Notes under the pieces: model-generated
What the model was told of the DNA's origin: nothing
Databases searched by the model: none
The model's input: only the letters and a program-made list of their open reading frames with translations
In this document: positions 1 to 9,622 of the stretch, one piece after another
How positions within the stretch are numbered: position 1 is the first letter of the stretch
Layout of the letters: each line of letters opens with the position of its first letter
Assembly: GCF_030453185.1 (NCBI RefSeq)
Contig: NZ_JAKDKW010000011.1
Coordinates: 1-50,843 of the forward strand
DNA from: Yaniella sp.
GTDB lineage: Bacteria > Actinomycetota > Actinomycetes > Actinomycetales > Micrococcaceae
Reading direction: 5' to 3'
DNA length: 50,843 nt
Program-made: the position numbers and the translations under genes

Positions 1-66
1 TGGTATTTCCACACCTATATCAGTGAGCGCTTGAAACGCCCCAAACAGCACAGCAGCCACATCCAA
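1..66 (-). CDS. Possible 5' end of a divergent gene cut by the window edge
   Basis: On the minus strand a frame is open from about position 66 to the window edge, with TTG (66-64) and GTG (60-58) as possible starts. The roughly 22 residues are hydrophobic and alanine-rich and look codon-like, but this is too short to identify. It would be transcribed away from the DUF885 gene. It may equally be a chance open frame. Confidence 0.22.
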   Translation of the reverse strand, partial: MDVAAVLFGAFQALTDIGVEIP

Positions 67-89
67 GTGACCATCACTAGAATGGATGC

Positions 90-1718
90 ATGTCACGATC
101 TCCCATCGATGCACTGGCAGAACAGTACGCTGCTCGCCTTGCAGAGTTTCACCCGGTCACCGCCTCTGAAATAGGGCTTGGCGAGTATGCCGATAAGATG
201 CCCGACTATTCCCAAGAAGCCGCCGACGATCTCGATACAGTCAATGCTGGCGTGTTAGCACGGCTAGACGATCTGGAGATTGAAAGTGCCGATGACCAGA
301 TCACCAAAGATGCTCTGGCAGAGCGCTTGGTCGTGGAACGACAGCTCCACGCCACCGGTGTCGTCGACCTGAATAACATCGCGTCTCCGGTTCAAGATAT
401 CCGCTCCACGTTCGACCTCATGCCAACAGCCACTGCTGAGGACTGGAACAATATTGCTGCTCGTCTCGCACTCGTCGGTCCTGCACTGTCGAGTTACCAG
501 CAGCGTTTAGCATCGGCCACAGCCGCGGGGCACCCACCCACGGCTCGTCAGATCGAAGCATGCATTGTCCAGTCGAAGGCTGCAGCAGATAACTTCTTCA
601 CCGACCTCGTCAGTCAGGCAAGTGCTGTGTCACCCTCACTTCGTAGTGCACTCGAGCGTGGCGCGACAGCGGCGGCACAAGCGTACGCTGATTTTTCACG
701 TTATTTGGCAGAAGATCTCCACGGCAACGCGCGCAGCGGAGACCCCGTAGGTCAAAACTATTATCAGCTGGCATCCCAACAATTCTTGGGCGCGCACATT
801 GATTTGGCAGAGACCTATCAGTGGGGCCTAAACGAACTAGATCGCATCACCGCAGAACAAGCAGCAGTAGCCGAAACGATTCGACGTGGTGCAAGCATTG
901 ACGAAGCACGCGTGTTGCTGACTGCTGAGCCACAGCGACAACTCCACGGAACCCAGGCGTTGCAAACATGGATGCAAAAGCTTTCAGACTCCACCATCGA
1001 GGATATGAGACAACATTTCCACATCCCGCCACCGATGGACAAAGTAGAAGCAATGATTGCTCCGACCCAGGACGGGGGGATCTACTACACAGGCCCCTCG
1101 GCGGACTTCACACGTCCCGGGCGGATGTGGTGGTCGGTACCCGAAGGTGAAGACACCTTCACAACGTGGCAACAAACCACCACCGTCTTCCATGAAGGCG
1201 TGCCCGGGCACCACTTGCAGATTGCCACAACCATGATGAACGCCGAGCAGCTGAACAGTTGGCGTCGCAACTGGCTTTGGGTTTCGGGCCATGGAGAAGG
1301 CTGGGCGCTTTATGCTGAAGACCTCATGAAGGAGTTGGGCTATCTAGACGACCCAGGTGACTATATGGGCATGTTGGACGCCCAGCGGATGCGTGCGGCT
1401 CGTGTCGTGTTCGACATCGGCTTCCATTGCGGTTTTGTTGCCCCTAAGTCGTGGGGCGGTGGCGTCTGGGATCTGGAAACCGGCTATCGATTCCTGCAAG
1501 CACACCTCAACGAAACCCCACAGGTACTGGACTTTGAATTCACGCGCTATTTGGGCTGGCCCGGCCAAGCTCCGAGCTATGCGGTAGGCAAACGGATCTG
1601 GCAGAACATTCGGGCAGAACACGAGAAGGAGCCAGGCTTCGACCTGAAAACTTTCCACACCCGCGCCCTGGAACTCGGGTCCATGGGTTTGGACACACTA
1701 CAGAAAGCACTTCGATGA
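90..1718 (+). CDS. DUF885 family putative zinc metallohydrolase
   Basis: A 542-residue member of the DUF885 family, proteins thought to be zinc-dependent peptidases or hydrolases; the substrate cannot be told from sequence. A metal-site motif HEGVPGHH lies near residues 368-375, and downstream GHGEGWALYAEDLM offers the probable glutamate ligand. No signal peptide is visible, so it is probably cytoplasmic. The length is normal for the family. The ATG at 90 follows no strong ribosome site. The stop overlaps the maf start by four bases (ATGA), so the two genes are translationally coupled. Family assignment is firm; function is unknown. Confidence 0.85.
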   Translation: MSRSPIDALAEQYAARLAEFHPVTASEIGLGEYADKMPDYSQEAADDLDTVNAGVLARLDDLEIESADDQITKDALAERLVVERQLHATGVVDLNNIASPVQDIRSTFDLMPTATAEDWNNIAARLALVGPALSSYQQRLASATAAGHPPTARQIEACIVQSKAAADNFFTDLVSQASAVSPSLRSALERGATAAAQAYADFSRYLAEDLHGNARSGDPVGQNYYQLASQQFLGAHIDLAETYQWGLNELDRITAEQAAVAETIRRGASIDEARVLLTAEPQRQLHGTQALQTWMQKLSDSTIEDMRQHFHIPPPMDKVEAMIAPTQDGGIYYTGPSADFTRPGRMWWSVPEGEDTFTTWQQTTTVFHEGVPGHHLQIATTMMNAEQLNSWRRNWLWVSGHGEGWALYAEDLMKELGYLDDPGDYMGMLDAQRMRAARVVFDIGFHCGFVAPKSWGGGVWDLETGYRFLQAHLNETPQVLDFEFTRYLGWPGQAPSYAVGKRIWQNIRAEHEKEPGFDLKTFHTRALELGSMGLDTLQKALR

Positions 1719-2350
1719 GCGTAACTCTACTACTCGGCTCCGCCTCGACGTCTCGCGCGGCGATCTTAACTCGCGCTGGCATACCCTTTACCCAACTCGC
1801 TGCCGACATTGATGAGGCAGCACTGGTCACCGACGTCCCAGAACCGCGTGTCCAGGCGCAAGCACTGGCAACAGCAAAAGCTCATGCGGTTTCCAACATG
1901 CTCCTCCGCGATACGCTGCCCGACGGGCCCACCTATATCATCGCAGCTGATTCAGTCTTTGAATTCGAAGGCCACGCCTACGGTAAACCCCAGCACCCTG
2001 ATGTCGCGATAGAACGCTGGCGAGCACAACGCGGCAAAGCCGGCATCCTGCATAGCGGCCACACAATCATCGCCGTGCTCGGGGGCCGCAAGCAACGAAT
2101 CGTACAAGAAACGGTCAGTGCCACCGTCGCGTTCGCCAATGTGAGCGACTCAGTCATCGATGACTACGTAGCCACCGGCGAACCCCTGTTCGTCGCCGGC
2201 GGGTTTACCCTTGAGGGGCACGGAGCCACCATGATAGCGGGTGTCGACGGAGATCCGAACGCAGTCCTTGGTTTGTCTCTGAGGGCAGTGCGCGAAATGT
2301 TAGATCGCCTAGGGGTTGCTCTCACCCCGCTCTGGACTGCTACCGAATAA
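1715..2350 (+). CDS. maf: Maf-like nucleoside triphosphate pyrophosphatase
   Basis: A Maf/HAM1-type protein of 211 residues. The family hydrolyses non-canonical or modified nucleoside triphosphates to monophosphate and pyrophosphate and is linked to house-cleaning and septum control. The N-terminal signature [13 protein letters not shown] matches the Maf substrate loop (commonly S-x-S-P-R-R, here S-A-S-T-S-R), followed by the D-I-D-E motif. The catalytic aspartate region [16 protein letters not shown] is present. It starts inside the stop of the DUF885 gene. In actinobacteria maf commonly sits beside the biotinylated acyl-CoA carboxylase gene, as it does here. The exact nucleotide preference cannot be predicted. 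Confidence 0.9.
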   Translation: MSVTLLLGSASTSRAAILTRAGIPFTQLAADIDEAALVTDVPEPRVQAQALATAKAHAVSNMLLRDTLPDGPTYIIAADSVFEFEGHAYGKPQHPDVAIERWRAQRGKAGILHSGHTIIAVLGGRKQRIVQETVSATVAFANVSDSVIDDYVATGEPLFVAGGFTLEGHGATMIAGVDGDPNAVLGLSLRAVREMLDRLGVALTPLWTATE

Positions 2351-2520
2351 ACCACATTTTTGTAGGTTTCCTACAACGTATGGAGCAGTTTAGCGGCGCA
2401 CCGTGCGTCATTCTGTATGTTTCCCACGGATTCGTCCTAAGCTGCTTTAGATGGCTTCGATTACAATGGCCTCATCGACTGACATCCGGGTCAACGTCCC
2501 AACCAAGGAGAATAGTTTCT
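2351..2520 (+). promoter_or_regulatory. Leader of the acyl-CoA carboxylase gene
   Basis: Just after maf lies a small hairpin, TTGTAGG (2360-2366) and CCTACAA (2370-2376), with no T-tract, so it is not an obvious terminator. A TACAAT box at 2462-2467 could be a -10 element, but no convincing -35 sits 16-18 bases upstream. AAGGAG at 2505-2510 is the ribosome site that fixes the start at 2521. Confidence 0.35.
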
Positions 2521-4362
2521 ATGTCCATGACCACTGCGTCATCCTCGATGATCTACCGATCGTTTTCGAAGGTATTGATCGCCAATCGAGGTGAAATCGC
2601 GGTCCGCATTATCCGAGCCGCACAAGATGAAGGACTCGAGGCAGTCGCCATCTATGCGAACCCGGACCGCGACGCGATGCATGTGCGCTTGGCGGATCAC
2701 GCATTCTCCCTTAACGGTGACACCGTTGCCGATACCTATCTGTCTGTCGATAAGGTACTCCGCGCTGCTAAAGATTCAGGTGCCGACGCCATCCATCCGG
2801 GCTATGGCTTCCTTGCAGAAAATGCTGAATTTGCTCAAGCAGTCATCGATGCCGGGATCGTGTGGATTGGTCCACCTCCTGCTGCTATCAATTCATTGGG
2901 CGACAAAGTTGCAGCTCGCCACATTGCCCACACAGTAGGAGCGCCGTTAGCTCCCGGGACCCCAGATCCGGTCAAGTCGTCTCAAGAGGTCATAGATTTC
3001 GCGGATGAATTTGGACTGCCATTAGCCATCAAAGCGGCTCATGGTGGTGGCGGGCGCGGGATTAAGGTAGTCCGCCAACGTTCCGAAATTCCTGACGCTT
3101 ATGAATCCGCAGTTCGTGAGGCTACTGCCGCCTTCGGTCGCGGTGAGTGTTTCGTCGAACGTTTCCTCGACGCTCCACGCCATCTTGAAACGCAATGCCT
3201 CGCGGACAAAGATGGCAACGTTGTGGTGGTCTCTACTCGTGACTGTTCCCTGCAACGGCGCAACCAGAAGCTGGTGGAAGAAGCACCCGCTCCGTTTCTC
3301 AGCGAAGACCAAGAACAACAGCTCTATGACGCTTCAGTGGCGTTGCTCCAGGAAGCCGGTTATGTAGGTGCCGGAACCTGCGAGTTCCTCATTGGTCAAG
3401 ACGGTATGATCTCATTCTTGGAAGTCAACACTCGTCTTCAAGTCGAACACACCGTTTCCGAAGAGGTCACTGGTATTGACCTGGTTCGCGAGCAGTTCCG
3501 CATTGCCCGCGGTGAGCTCCTTGGATACGAACACCCCACAGTTGATGGGCACTCCTTTGAGTTCCGAATTACTGCCGAAGATCCAAGCCAGAATTTCATG
3601 CCAGCCCCGGGAACTATCACTAAAATGCGTCTCCCTGGCGGGCCCGGCGTCCGCATTGACACCGGCATCGAAGAAGGCGAAACAATTTCCGGGGCGTTTG
3701 ACTCGATGGTTGCCAAACTGATTGTGACTGGCAAGAACCGCAAGGAAGCCCTCCAGCGGTCGCACCGCGCATTGACTGAAATGCGTATTGCCGGGCTCGC
3801 GACGGTATTGCCATTCCACCGCAGAGTGATCCAAGATCCCAACTTTGCCCCAGAACTCGACCAGCCCGGTCAGAAATTGCCTGCCGATGGTCCGTTTACC
3901 GTGCACACTCGTTGGATCGAGACCGACTTTATTAATGATCTGCAACCTCAGGTCACCTCACCGGCGATGGATGCGGATGACGAACAGCAACGTCGCCTCG
4001 TCACGGTTGAAGTCAACGGTAAACGCGTTGAAGTCACGCTGCCGGATTCATTGTCTGGCATCGCAGCGGTTGAGTCCAAACCGAAGCGTCGTCGTGCGCC
4101 ACGCAGCGCCACCGGAGCAAGCGGAGCGAGTGCGGCTGGTGTTTCCGGAGACGTGGTTACCTCACCAATGCAGGGCACTATCGTAAAAATGGGAGCTGCA
4201 GTGGGCGATGATGTCTCTGTCGGCGACCTAATTCTGGTGTTAGAGGCGATGAAAATGGAACAACCCATCACCGCACATAAAGCCGGCAAGATCACCGAGC
4301 TCACCGCCGAACCAGGTGCTACCGTCAATGCGGGCGCTCGCCTGGCTACCATCGAGGGGTAA
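2521..4362 (+). CDS. accA3: Biotinylated acyl-CoA carboxylase alpha subunit (AccA3-type)
   Basis: A 613-residue fusion of biotin carboxylase and biotin carboxyl carrier protein, the alpha chain shared by actinobacterial acetyl-/propionyl-CoA carboxylases. It carboxylates biotin with ATP and bicarbonate so that a beta subunit, not in this window, can make malonyl- or methylmalonyl-CoA. Visible are the N-terminal [14 protein letters not shown], the ATP-grasp glycine loop [11 protein letters not shown], the active-site stretch [16 protein letters not shown], a basic/Ala-rich linker, and the biotinylation motif EAMKMEQ near the C-terminus. The start is the ATG at 2521 because AAGGAG lies ten bases upstream; the frame is open back to 2380 but that part is unlike the family. 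Confidence 0.93.
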   Translation: MSMTTASSSMIYRSFSKVLIANRGEIAVRIIRAAQDEGLEAVAIYANPDRDAMHVRLADHAFSLNGDTVADTYLSVDKVLRAAKDSGADAIHPGYGFLAENAEFAQAVIDAGIVWIGPPPAAINSLGDKVAARHIAHTVGAPLAPGTPDPVKSSQEVIDFADEFGLPLAIKAAHGGGGRGIKVVRQRSEIPDAYESAVREATAAFGRGECFVERFLDAPRHLETQCLADKDGNVVVVSTRDCSLQRRNQKLVEEAPAPFLSEDQEQQLYDASVALLQEAGYVGAGTCEFLIGQDGMISFLEVNTRLQVEHTVSEEVTGIDLVREQFRIARGELLGYEHPTVDGHSFEFRITAEDPSQNFMPAPGTITKMRLPGGPGVRIDTGIEEGETISGAFDSMVAKLIVTGKNRKEALQRSHRALTEMRIAGLATVLPFHRRVIQDPNFAPELDQPGQKLPADGPFTVHTRWIETDFINDLQPQVTSPAMDADDEQQRRLVTVEVNGKRVEVTLPDSLSGIAAVESKPKRRRAPRSATGASGASAAGVSGDVVTSPMQGTIVKMGAAVGDDVSVGDLILVLEAMKMEQPITAHKAGKITELTAEPGATVNAGARLATIEG

Positions 4363-4376
4363 CAAAGCCGCCGTCT

Positions 4377-4406
4377 TTGACGATTCAGTAATCCGGCCTA
4401 TACACT
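4377..4406 (+). promoter_or_regulatory. Predicted promoter of the MHS transporter gene
   Basis: TTGACG (4377-4382) and TACACT (4401-4406) are separated by 18 bases and resemble sigma-70-type -35 and -10 boxes. The start point would be near 4413, giving a leader of about 80 bases that contains the inverted repeat at 4420-4458. TATACA at 4399-4404 is an alternative -10 with a 16-base spacer. Confidence 0.5.
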
Positions 4407-4419
4407 TAGGTTGTTTTCA

Positions 4420-4458
4420 CAGGTGACGTCCAGGTCACAATAAACTGGACGTCACCTG
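4420..4458 (+). repeat. Perfect 14-bp inverted repeat in transporter leader
   Basis: CAGGTGACGTCCAG (4420-4433) and CTGGACGTCACCTG (4445-4458) are exact reverse complements around an 11-base loop. It could end transcription from the carboxylase gene, but only a weak T-rich stretch follows (ATTGTTTCC). Because a predicted promoter precedes it, an operator or leader hairpin for the transporter is equally possible. Confidence 0.7.
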
Positions 4459-4492
4459 CATTGTTTCCATAACCATCACGAAAGTACTCTCG

Positions 4493-5905
4493 ATGTCAAC
4501 GCAACCCACAGAGACTTCGCATGGCGTCAAGGATGAGGATCTGGGCGTAGCCCGGTGGAAGATCATCCTGGCCTCCGTAGTAGGCACCACCATCGAATTT
4601 TATGACTTCTATATTTATGCCACAGCGGCCGTGTCGATCTTCCCCCTTATTTTCTTCCCCGGTGGAGATCCCCAAACCGCGCTGCTAGCGTCCATGGCTA
4701 CCTTCGGTGCAGCCTTCGTTGCTCGCCCACTAGGCTCCGTGATCTTCGGACACATGGGTGACCGTATCGGCCGTAAAGCAACGCTGATCGGTGCGCTACT
4801 CACCATGGGTATCGCAACTTTCATTATTGGTCTGCTGCCAACGTTCTTCCAGATTGGGCTATGGGCACCAGCGATGTTGACCATCATGCGTTTCTGTCAG
4901 GGTCTTGGTCTCGGTGGCGAATGGTCCGGTGCAGCACTGCTGGTTACCGAAACAGCCAAACCAGGTAAACGTGCATCTGCCGCCATGTGGCCTCAGCTCG
5001 GTGCACCGTTCGGATTCCTGCTGGCCAATGGTTTCTTCCTCATCCTGACACTGGCCTTTGGTTACGACTCCGCCACCCACGGTGCTGACCACGTCTTCAT
5101 CGACTGGGTATGGCGGGTACCGTTCTTGGCCTCGATCGTGATGGTTGCGATTGGCCTGTGGGTGCGCCTCTCGTTGGAAGAAACCCCGGTCTTCAAGCAA
5201 GCCGTCGCCAAGGATGAGCGGGTAAAGGCCCCGCTGAAAGATGTCTTCGCCAAAAACTGGTGGGAACTGATCCTGGGTACCTTCATCATGTATGCAACAT
5301 ACGTATTGTTCTACCTGATGACCACTTGGGTTCTGTCCTATGCGATTGGTTCCGCCGATACCGGTGGTCTCGGGACTTCGTATAACGATTTCTTGGTCAT
5401 CCAGTTGATCTCGATTCTGTTCTTCGCTGCGTTCGTACCGGTTTCGGGCTTCCTTGCAGACAAGTTTGGTCGCAAGCCGACCATGCTGGTTATTACTGCA
5501 CTCATGATCGTCTTTGGCTTGCTCTTCGGATGGTGGCTCAACGCCGATGTCATTATCAGCGACGACGGTACTCTGAACTCCGCACGTATGATTGTGTTCA
5601 TGATCGTTGGGATGTCTCTGATGGGTCTCACCTTTGGGCCGATGTCTGCCATCCTGCCAGAGTTGTTCCCCACGGAAACTCGGTATACCGGTTCCGGTAT
5701 TGCCTACAACGTTTCCTCCATTTTGGGTGCAGCACTGACACCATTCATCGCTGCCTGGTTGATGGGCGCCTTCGATGTCTCGTATGTGGGGTATTACTTG
5801 GCTGCGGCTTCGGCCATTACCTTGATCTTCTTGGCACTGAGTCCAGAAACGAAATACCGCTCGCTAGCGAATTTCGACGTCGATGAGGTCCAGCGTCAAC
5901 GCTAA
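4493..5905 (+). CDS. MFS transporter, metabolite:H+ symporter (MHS) family
   Basis: A 470-residue inner-membrane carrier with about twelve hydrophobic segments. The N-terminal TTIEFYDFYIYATAA and the loop motif GHMGDRIGRKATLIG are typical of the ProP/ShiA/KgtP-like MHS branch of the major facilitator superfamily, which imports organic acids or osmolytes with protons. A second loop motif, ADKFGRKPTM, opens the second half. The substrate cannot be assigned; a dicarboxylate, shikimate, proline or betaine are all possible. The ATG at 4493 has only a weak upstream purine stretch. The gene is monocistronic, with its own predicted promoter and a strong terminator after it. Confidence 0.88.
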   Translation: MSTQPTETSHGVKDEDLGVARWKIILASVVGTTIEFYDFYIYATAAVSIFPLIFFPGGDPQTALLASMATFGAAFVARPLGSVIFGHMGDRIGRKATLIGALLTMGIATFIIGLLPTFFQIGLWAPAMLTIMRFCQGLGLGGEWSGAALLVTETAKPGKRASAAMWPQLGAPFGFLLANGFFLILTLAFGYDSATHGADHVFIDWVWRVPFLASIVMVAIGLWVRLSLEETPVFKQAVAKDERVKAPLKDVFAKNWWELILGTFIMYATYVLFYLMTTWVLSYAIGSADTGGLGTSYNDFLVIQLISILFFAAFVPVSGFLADKFGRKPTMLVITALMIVFGLLFGWWLNADVIISDDGTLNSARMIVFMIVGMSLMGLTFGPMSAILPELFPTETRYTGSGIAYNVSSILGAALTPFIAAWLMGAFDVSYVGYYLAAASAITLIFLALSPETKYRSLANFDVDEVQRQR

Positions 5906-5939
5906 CGACTATGCATTGGTGATCAGATCTTCAATGCAC

Positions 5940-5979
5940 AGGCCCGGGCACATTCTATGTGCCCGGGCCTTACTGTTTT
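5940..5979 (+). terminator. Rho-independent terminator after MHS transporter
   Basis: A 13-bp GC-rich stem, left arm 5940-5952 (AGGCCCGGGCACA) and right arm 5958-5970, has a 5-base loop and is followed by TACTGTTTTA. It lies between two convergent genes and so may serve both strands, although the T-tract is better on the plus strand. Confidence 0.85.
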
Positions 5980-6017
5980 AGTATCGGTAGCGCACCCTAC
6001 GCTGTAAATATATGGCT

Positions 6018-8018
6018 CTAATGCTGGGTGTATTCTTGGGCGTAGTCGAGGTACCACTGCAGCACCGATGGGTCAGCTGCAGTTTCTTTCGACACCTTTT
6101 GAGCGGCCATACCCTGCAAGACGCGCTTAACCGGGACCTCCATGAGTTTGCCAGTCTTGGTCATGGGGACACCCGGAGCAATAATGATCTCATCGGGTAC
6201 ATACCGGGGCGACAATTCGGTCCGGATAGCTTGTACGACCTGGTCTTTGAGTTCGTCGGCAGGCATGTCCGGGTCTGAAGGCACCACGAAGAGCGGCATA
6301 TAATAGTCGCCGTCCTCCAGCTCAGCACCAATCACCATGGAGGCAGACACTGCATCGAGGGCGTCTACTACTTGATACAGGTCGCTGGAACCCATGCGAA
6401 TCCCACCACGATTCAGCGTTGCATCGGAGCGGCCGTGGATCACAAACGATTGTCGATCCGTTTGCGTCGCGAAGTCACCGTGGTACCAGATATGCGGATC
6501 TTCGGTGAAGTACGCTTCGCGATAGCGTAAGCCCTCAGGGTCGTTCCAGAAATATAACGGCATCGTTGGCATCGGTTTGGTGATCACCAGCTCGCCCACT
6601 TCATCGGTCACTGAGTTGCCCGATTCGTCAAAGACGTCTGCTGCTACACCCAGTGCCGGACCCATCAGTTCGTTAACATAGACAGGATCCATCGGGTTAG
6701 AGCCGACAAATACAGAACACACATCAGTTCCACCGGAATCGGAGCGGAGTCGTAGATCGGATTTGACCGCTTCATAGACCCAATGCCAGGTTCGTGCCGG
6801 TAGAGGTGATGCGGAAACCAGTATGTCGGTAAGGTTCGAAAGATCGTAGTCGTCTTGCGGCACGATTCCGGCTTCCTGCACGCCAGTCAGGATAGCTGCA
6901 CCGCAGCCAAAGAGCGCAACCTGTTCTTTTTCCAGGATCTCGAACTGTCGACCTGGTCCCCCAGCGAAGACACCACCCGAATAGGTTACTGATTTCGCGC
7001 CGGTTATCAGGATCCCTACCAGCATGTTCCACAGCATCCACGTGGTCGACGTCGAAATATAGACGGCTTGTCCCTGCGGCACTTTGTAATGCAGACCGAA
7101 GGATTTCGCGATTTCTAAGACGGTGCCGCCTTGGCTCTGCACGATCCCCTTGGGGGTTCCGGTCGTACCAGATGAGTAGAGCACCCACAGCGGATGGGAG
7201 AAATCGACGCGGTTAAATTCTGGTTGCCGACCCGTGGCGATAATGTCAGTAAACGAAGCGGTCTCGATCTTATACTGTGCAGCGATGTCGTTGACTGTCT
7301 CCCGCGAACCACTGTTGGTATTTTCTACCAATACGTGGTGGGTAACTGTTTCGAGTTCACTGAGCAGACCCTCAAGATCACTCATTTGGTCACGAACTTT
7401 ACCGCCGAGCTCTAGCCCGTCGATGGTCATGAGTACCTTGGGCTCGAGTTGGTTGAACCTGGTGACGATGCCCGGCACACCGAAATCGACATTCACAACC
7501 GACCAGATAGCGCCAACTGCAGCGGTGCCGAGCAGCGCAACGATGGCCTGCGGGATGTTTGGTAGCGCGCCGGCGACGACGTCACCCTCACGGACACCAA
7601 TACTCCGAAGGTGATGGGCAAACGCCCCAACTTGTTCGTTGAGTTGGTTCCAGGTCAGCACAGTCCGTTTGAGTGATTCATCGAGACCAACGATGGCTTC
7701 TTGGTTACCCATCGTCTGTGCGTGGCGCAGCATGTTTTCAGCGTAATTGATCTTCGCGCCTTCAGCCCAGACAGTCTCTGGCATGCGGCCCTGGATCATA
7801 GGACCTGTTGGTTTTTCACCGATAATGTCAAAGTAATCCCAGATTTCGGTCCAGAAGACCTCCAGTTCTTCGACCGACCAATTCCACAAATCAAGGTACG
7901 TTTCCATGCCCAGATCGTGTTTGGTATTCATGTCCTGCATGAACTGGTACATCGCCGTGGCCTGAACTTGATCAGTTTGTGGCTGCCACAGAATATTTTC
8001 GCTCAAGGTGTCTCCCAA
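6018..8018 (-). CDS. Acetoacetate-CoA ligase
   Basis: A 666-residue ANL-superfamily enzyme matching acetoacetyl-CoA synthetase, which activates acetoacetate with ATP and CoA for use of ketone bodies or polyhydroxybutyrate breakdown products. The N-terminus LWQPQTDQVQATAMYQFM and the Trp-rich stretch before the core are diagnostic for this subfamily. The AMP-binding P-loop YSSGTTGTPKGI lies near residue 285, and the C-terminal lysine motif KTGKLMEVPVK is present. The start is TTG at 8018: an in-frame stop lies just upstream and no better start exists. It is distinct from the acetyl-CoA synthetase at 32.4 kb. Confidence 0.9.
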   Translation of the reverse strand: MGDTLSENILWQPQTDQVQATAMYQFMQDMNTKHDLGMETYLDLWNWSVEELEVFWTEIWDYFDIIGEKPTGPMIQGRMPETVWAEGAKINYAENMLRHAQTMGNQEAIVGLDESLKRTVLTWNQLNEQVGAFAHHLRSIGVREGDVVAGALPNIPQAIVALLGTAAVGAIWSVVNVDFGVPGIVTRFNQLEPKVLMTIDGLELGGKVRDQMSDLEGLLSELETVTHHVLVENTNSGSRETVNDIAAQYKIETASFTDIIATGRQPEFNRVDFSHPLWVLYSSGTTGTPKGIVQSQGGTVLEIAKSFGLHYKVPQGQAVYISTSTTWMLWNMLVGILITGAKSVTYSGGVFAGGPGRQFEILEKEQVALFGCGAAILTGVQEAGIVPQDDYDLSNLTDILVSASPLPARTWHWVYEAVKSDLRLRSDSGGTDVCSVFVGSNPMDPVYVNELMGPALGVAADVFDESGNSVTDEVGELVITKPMPTMPLYFWNDPEGLRYREAYFTEDPHIWYHGDFATQTDRQSFVIHGRSDATLNRGGIRMGSSDLYQVVDALDAVSASMVIGAELEDGDYYMPLFVVPSDPDMPADELKDQVVQAIRTELSPRYVPDEIIIAPGVPMTKTGKLMEVPVKRVLQGMAAQKVSKETAADPSVLQWYLDYAQEYTQH

Positions 8019-8122
8019 CTGTGTCTGGACGCTCGCCCTCTAAGTTAATAAGTACCAACTCGATGGGCAAGATGTCACAGCCTTAGATTGTAGTCGAGAT
8101 CACAACGGCATGAGTTTGTTTG

Positions 8123-9529
8123 CTAGAACTCTTCTCGACGGTGCATCTGGCGAGCAACTTCTGCGATGGTGCCGGTCAGTGACGGGTAGATGGTGAAGGT
8201 ATCTGCGAGGTCGTCGACGTGTAGTTTATGCGTTACGGCTAGCGATAGCGCATAAATCAGGTCCGAGGCCTGTGGTGCGACCACGACCCCACCGACGACG
8301 TGTCCGGAACCGCGACGGGCGAAGATTTTGACGAACCCTTCATCCACGTTCATCATTTTTGCGCGCGGGTTAGTAGCCATCGGGATCATAAACTCATCGA
8401 CCTGGTAATCCCCACTGGCGACCATCGCATCGGTAACGCCAACCGTAGCGATCTCCGGCGAAGTGAAAATATTCGAGGCTACCCGGTTACTAGAGAACGG
8501 TTTGACGACGTCGCCAAGCAAGTGGTTGACGGCGATACGCCCCTGCATCGCAGCAACGGATGCCAGGGCCAGTCGACCCGTACAGTCACCAGCCGCGTAG
8601 ATGCCCGGCATCGACGTGCGCGAAACTGCATCGATTTTGATATGACCGGATGCGGTGATGTCCACGCCTACATCTTCAAGGCCGATGCCATCGGTGTTAG
8701 GAATACCTCCAACGGCTAAAAGACAGTGTGAGCCTTCAACATAGCCGCCGCCAGACAGTTCGACTCGCACGCCGTCTTTAATGCGGCTCACGGACTGGGC
8801 ACGGGTCCGTGATATCACGTTTACGCCGGCTTCAGAAAAAGACTCCTCGAGCACTTTGGCCGCATCAGGGTCTTCACCCGGCAACAGCGTTTCGCGCGAC
8901 GAAACAAGCGTGACATTGGAGCCTAGCAATTGGTAAGCCGAAGCGAATTCGGCACCGGTCACGCCAGAGCCTACAACCACCAGGTGTTCCGGCAGTTCCT
9001 CCATTGAGTAGAGCTGCTTCCAGTTGAAAATCCGCTCACCGTCTGGTTTGGCGGTATCAAGTTCACGGGGTGTGGCACCGGTGGCGATGAGAACGGCGTC
9101 TGAGGTGATTTGCTCAACATTGCCGTCCATCGTGGTGGCTTCAACAACATTGCGGTCCACGAGTTTGGCCTCACCGATGACGATCCGTACACCGTTGGCC
9201 TGCAGTGCATGACGAATGTCCTCGGATTGCTCAGTAGCCAAACGCAGCAGCCGGCGATCGATTCGCTCTATGTTGGAACGAACTGATGCGGCGTCAAATT
9301 CCAGCCCGAGGGTCGGCGCACGCAATACGCGTCGGCGTGAATCTGCGGAAGCGATCAGCGTCTTGGACGGTACAACGTCAGTTAGCACCGCCGAACCGCC
9401 GATGCCGTTTCGCTCAATGATGGTGACGTCGGAACCAAATTTTGAGGCCACGAGTGCAGCTTCGTAACCGCCGGGGCCACCGCCGACAATAGTGATGGAG
9501 GGACGAGGGACAATTTCTAAAGTGCTCAC
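8123..9529 (-). CDS. lpdA: LpdA-type NAD(P)H:quinone dehydrogenase (cysteine-less lipoamide dehydrogenase homologue)
   Basis: A 468-residue pyridine nucleotide-disulfide oxidoreductase-family flavoprotein. FAD binds at IVGGGPGGYEAALVA and NAD(P) at VVGSGVTGAEFASAY; the dimer domain is C-terminal. The redox-active CxxxxC of true lipoamide dehydrogenase is replaced by GGSAVLTDVVPSK, and the catalytic His-Glu near the C-terminus is replaced by TIYPSLTGT. This matches the mycobacterial LpdA (Rv3303c) group, NAD(P)H:quinone reductases, not pyruvate dehydrogenase E3. It starts with GTG at 9529 and is divergent from the purine phosphorylase gene, an arrangement that recalls the lpdA-deoD-pmmB neighbourhood in mycobacteria. 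Confidence 0.88.
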   Translation of the reverse strand: MSTLEIVPRPSITIVGGGPGGYEAALVASKFGSDVTIIERNGIGGSAVLTDVVPSKTLIASADSRRRVLRAPTLGLEFDAASVRSNIERIDRRLLRLATEQSEDIRHALQANGVRIVIGEAKLVDRNVVEATTMDGNVEQITSDAVLIATGATPRELDTAKPDGERIFNWKQLYSMEELPEHLVVVGSGVTGAEFASAYQLLGSNVTLVSSRETLLPGEDPDAAKVLEESFSEAGVNVISRTRAQSVSRIKDGVRVELSGGGYVEGSHCLLAVGGIPNTDGIGLEDVGVDITASGHIKIDAVSRTSMPGIYAAGDCTGRLALASVAAMQGRIAVNHLLGDVVKPFSSNRVASNIFTSPEIATVGVTDAMVASGDYQVDEFMIPMATNPRAKMMNVDEGFVKIFARRGSGHVVGGVVVAPQASDLIYALSLAVTHKLHVDDLADTFTIYPSLTGTIAEVARQMHRREEF

Positions 9530-9622
9530 GCATCTATTGTGGTCTCTTTTGCTTGAGAATGCACAATCCCTACGGCGTTTCTAGTTGTATTGCGAAAGTC
9601 GTTGTCTCAGGGCGATACAGTA

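Noticed and set aside
2360-2376. Terminator after maf
   Set aside because: The 7-bp hairpin has no T-tract on either strand.
3412-3945. 177-codon open frame opposite the acyl-CoA carboxylase
   Set aside because: Antisense shadow; its sequence has no family features.
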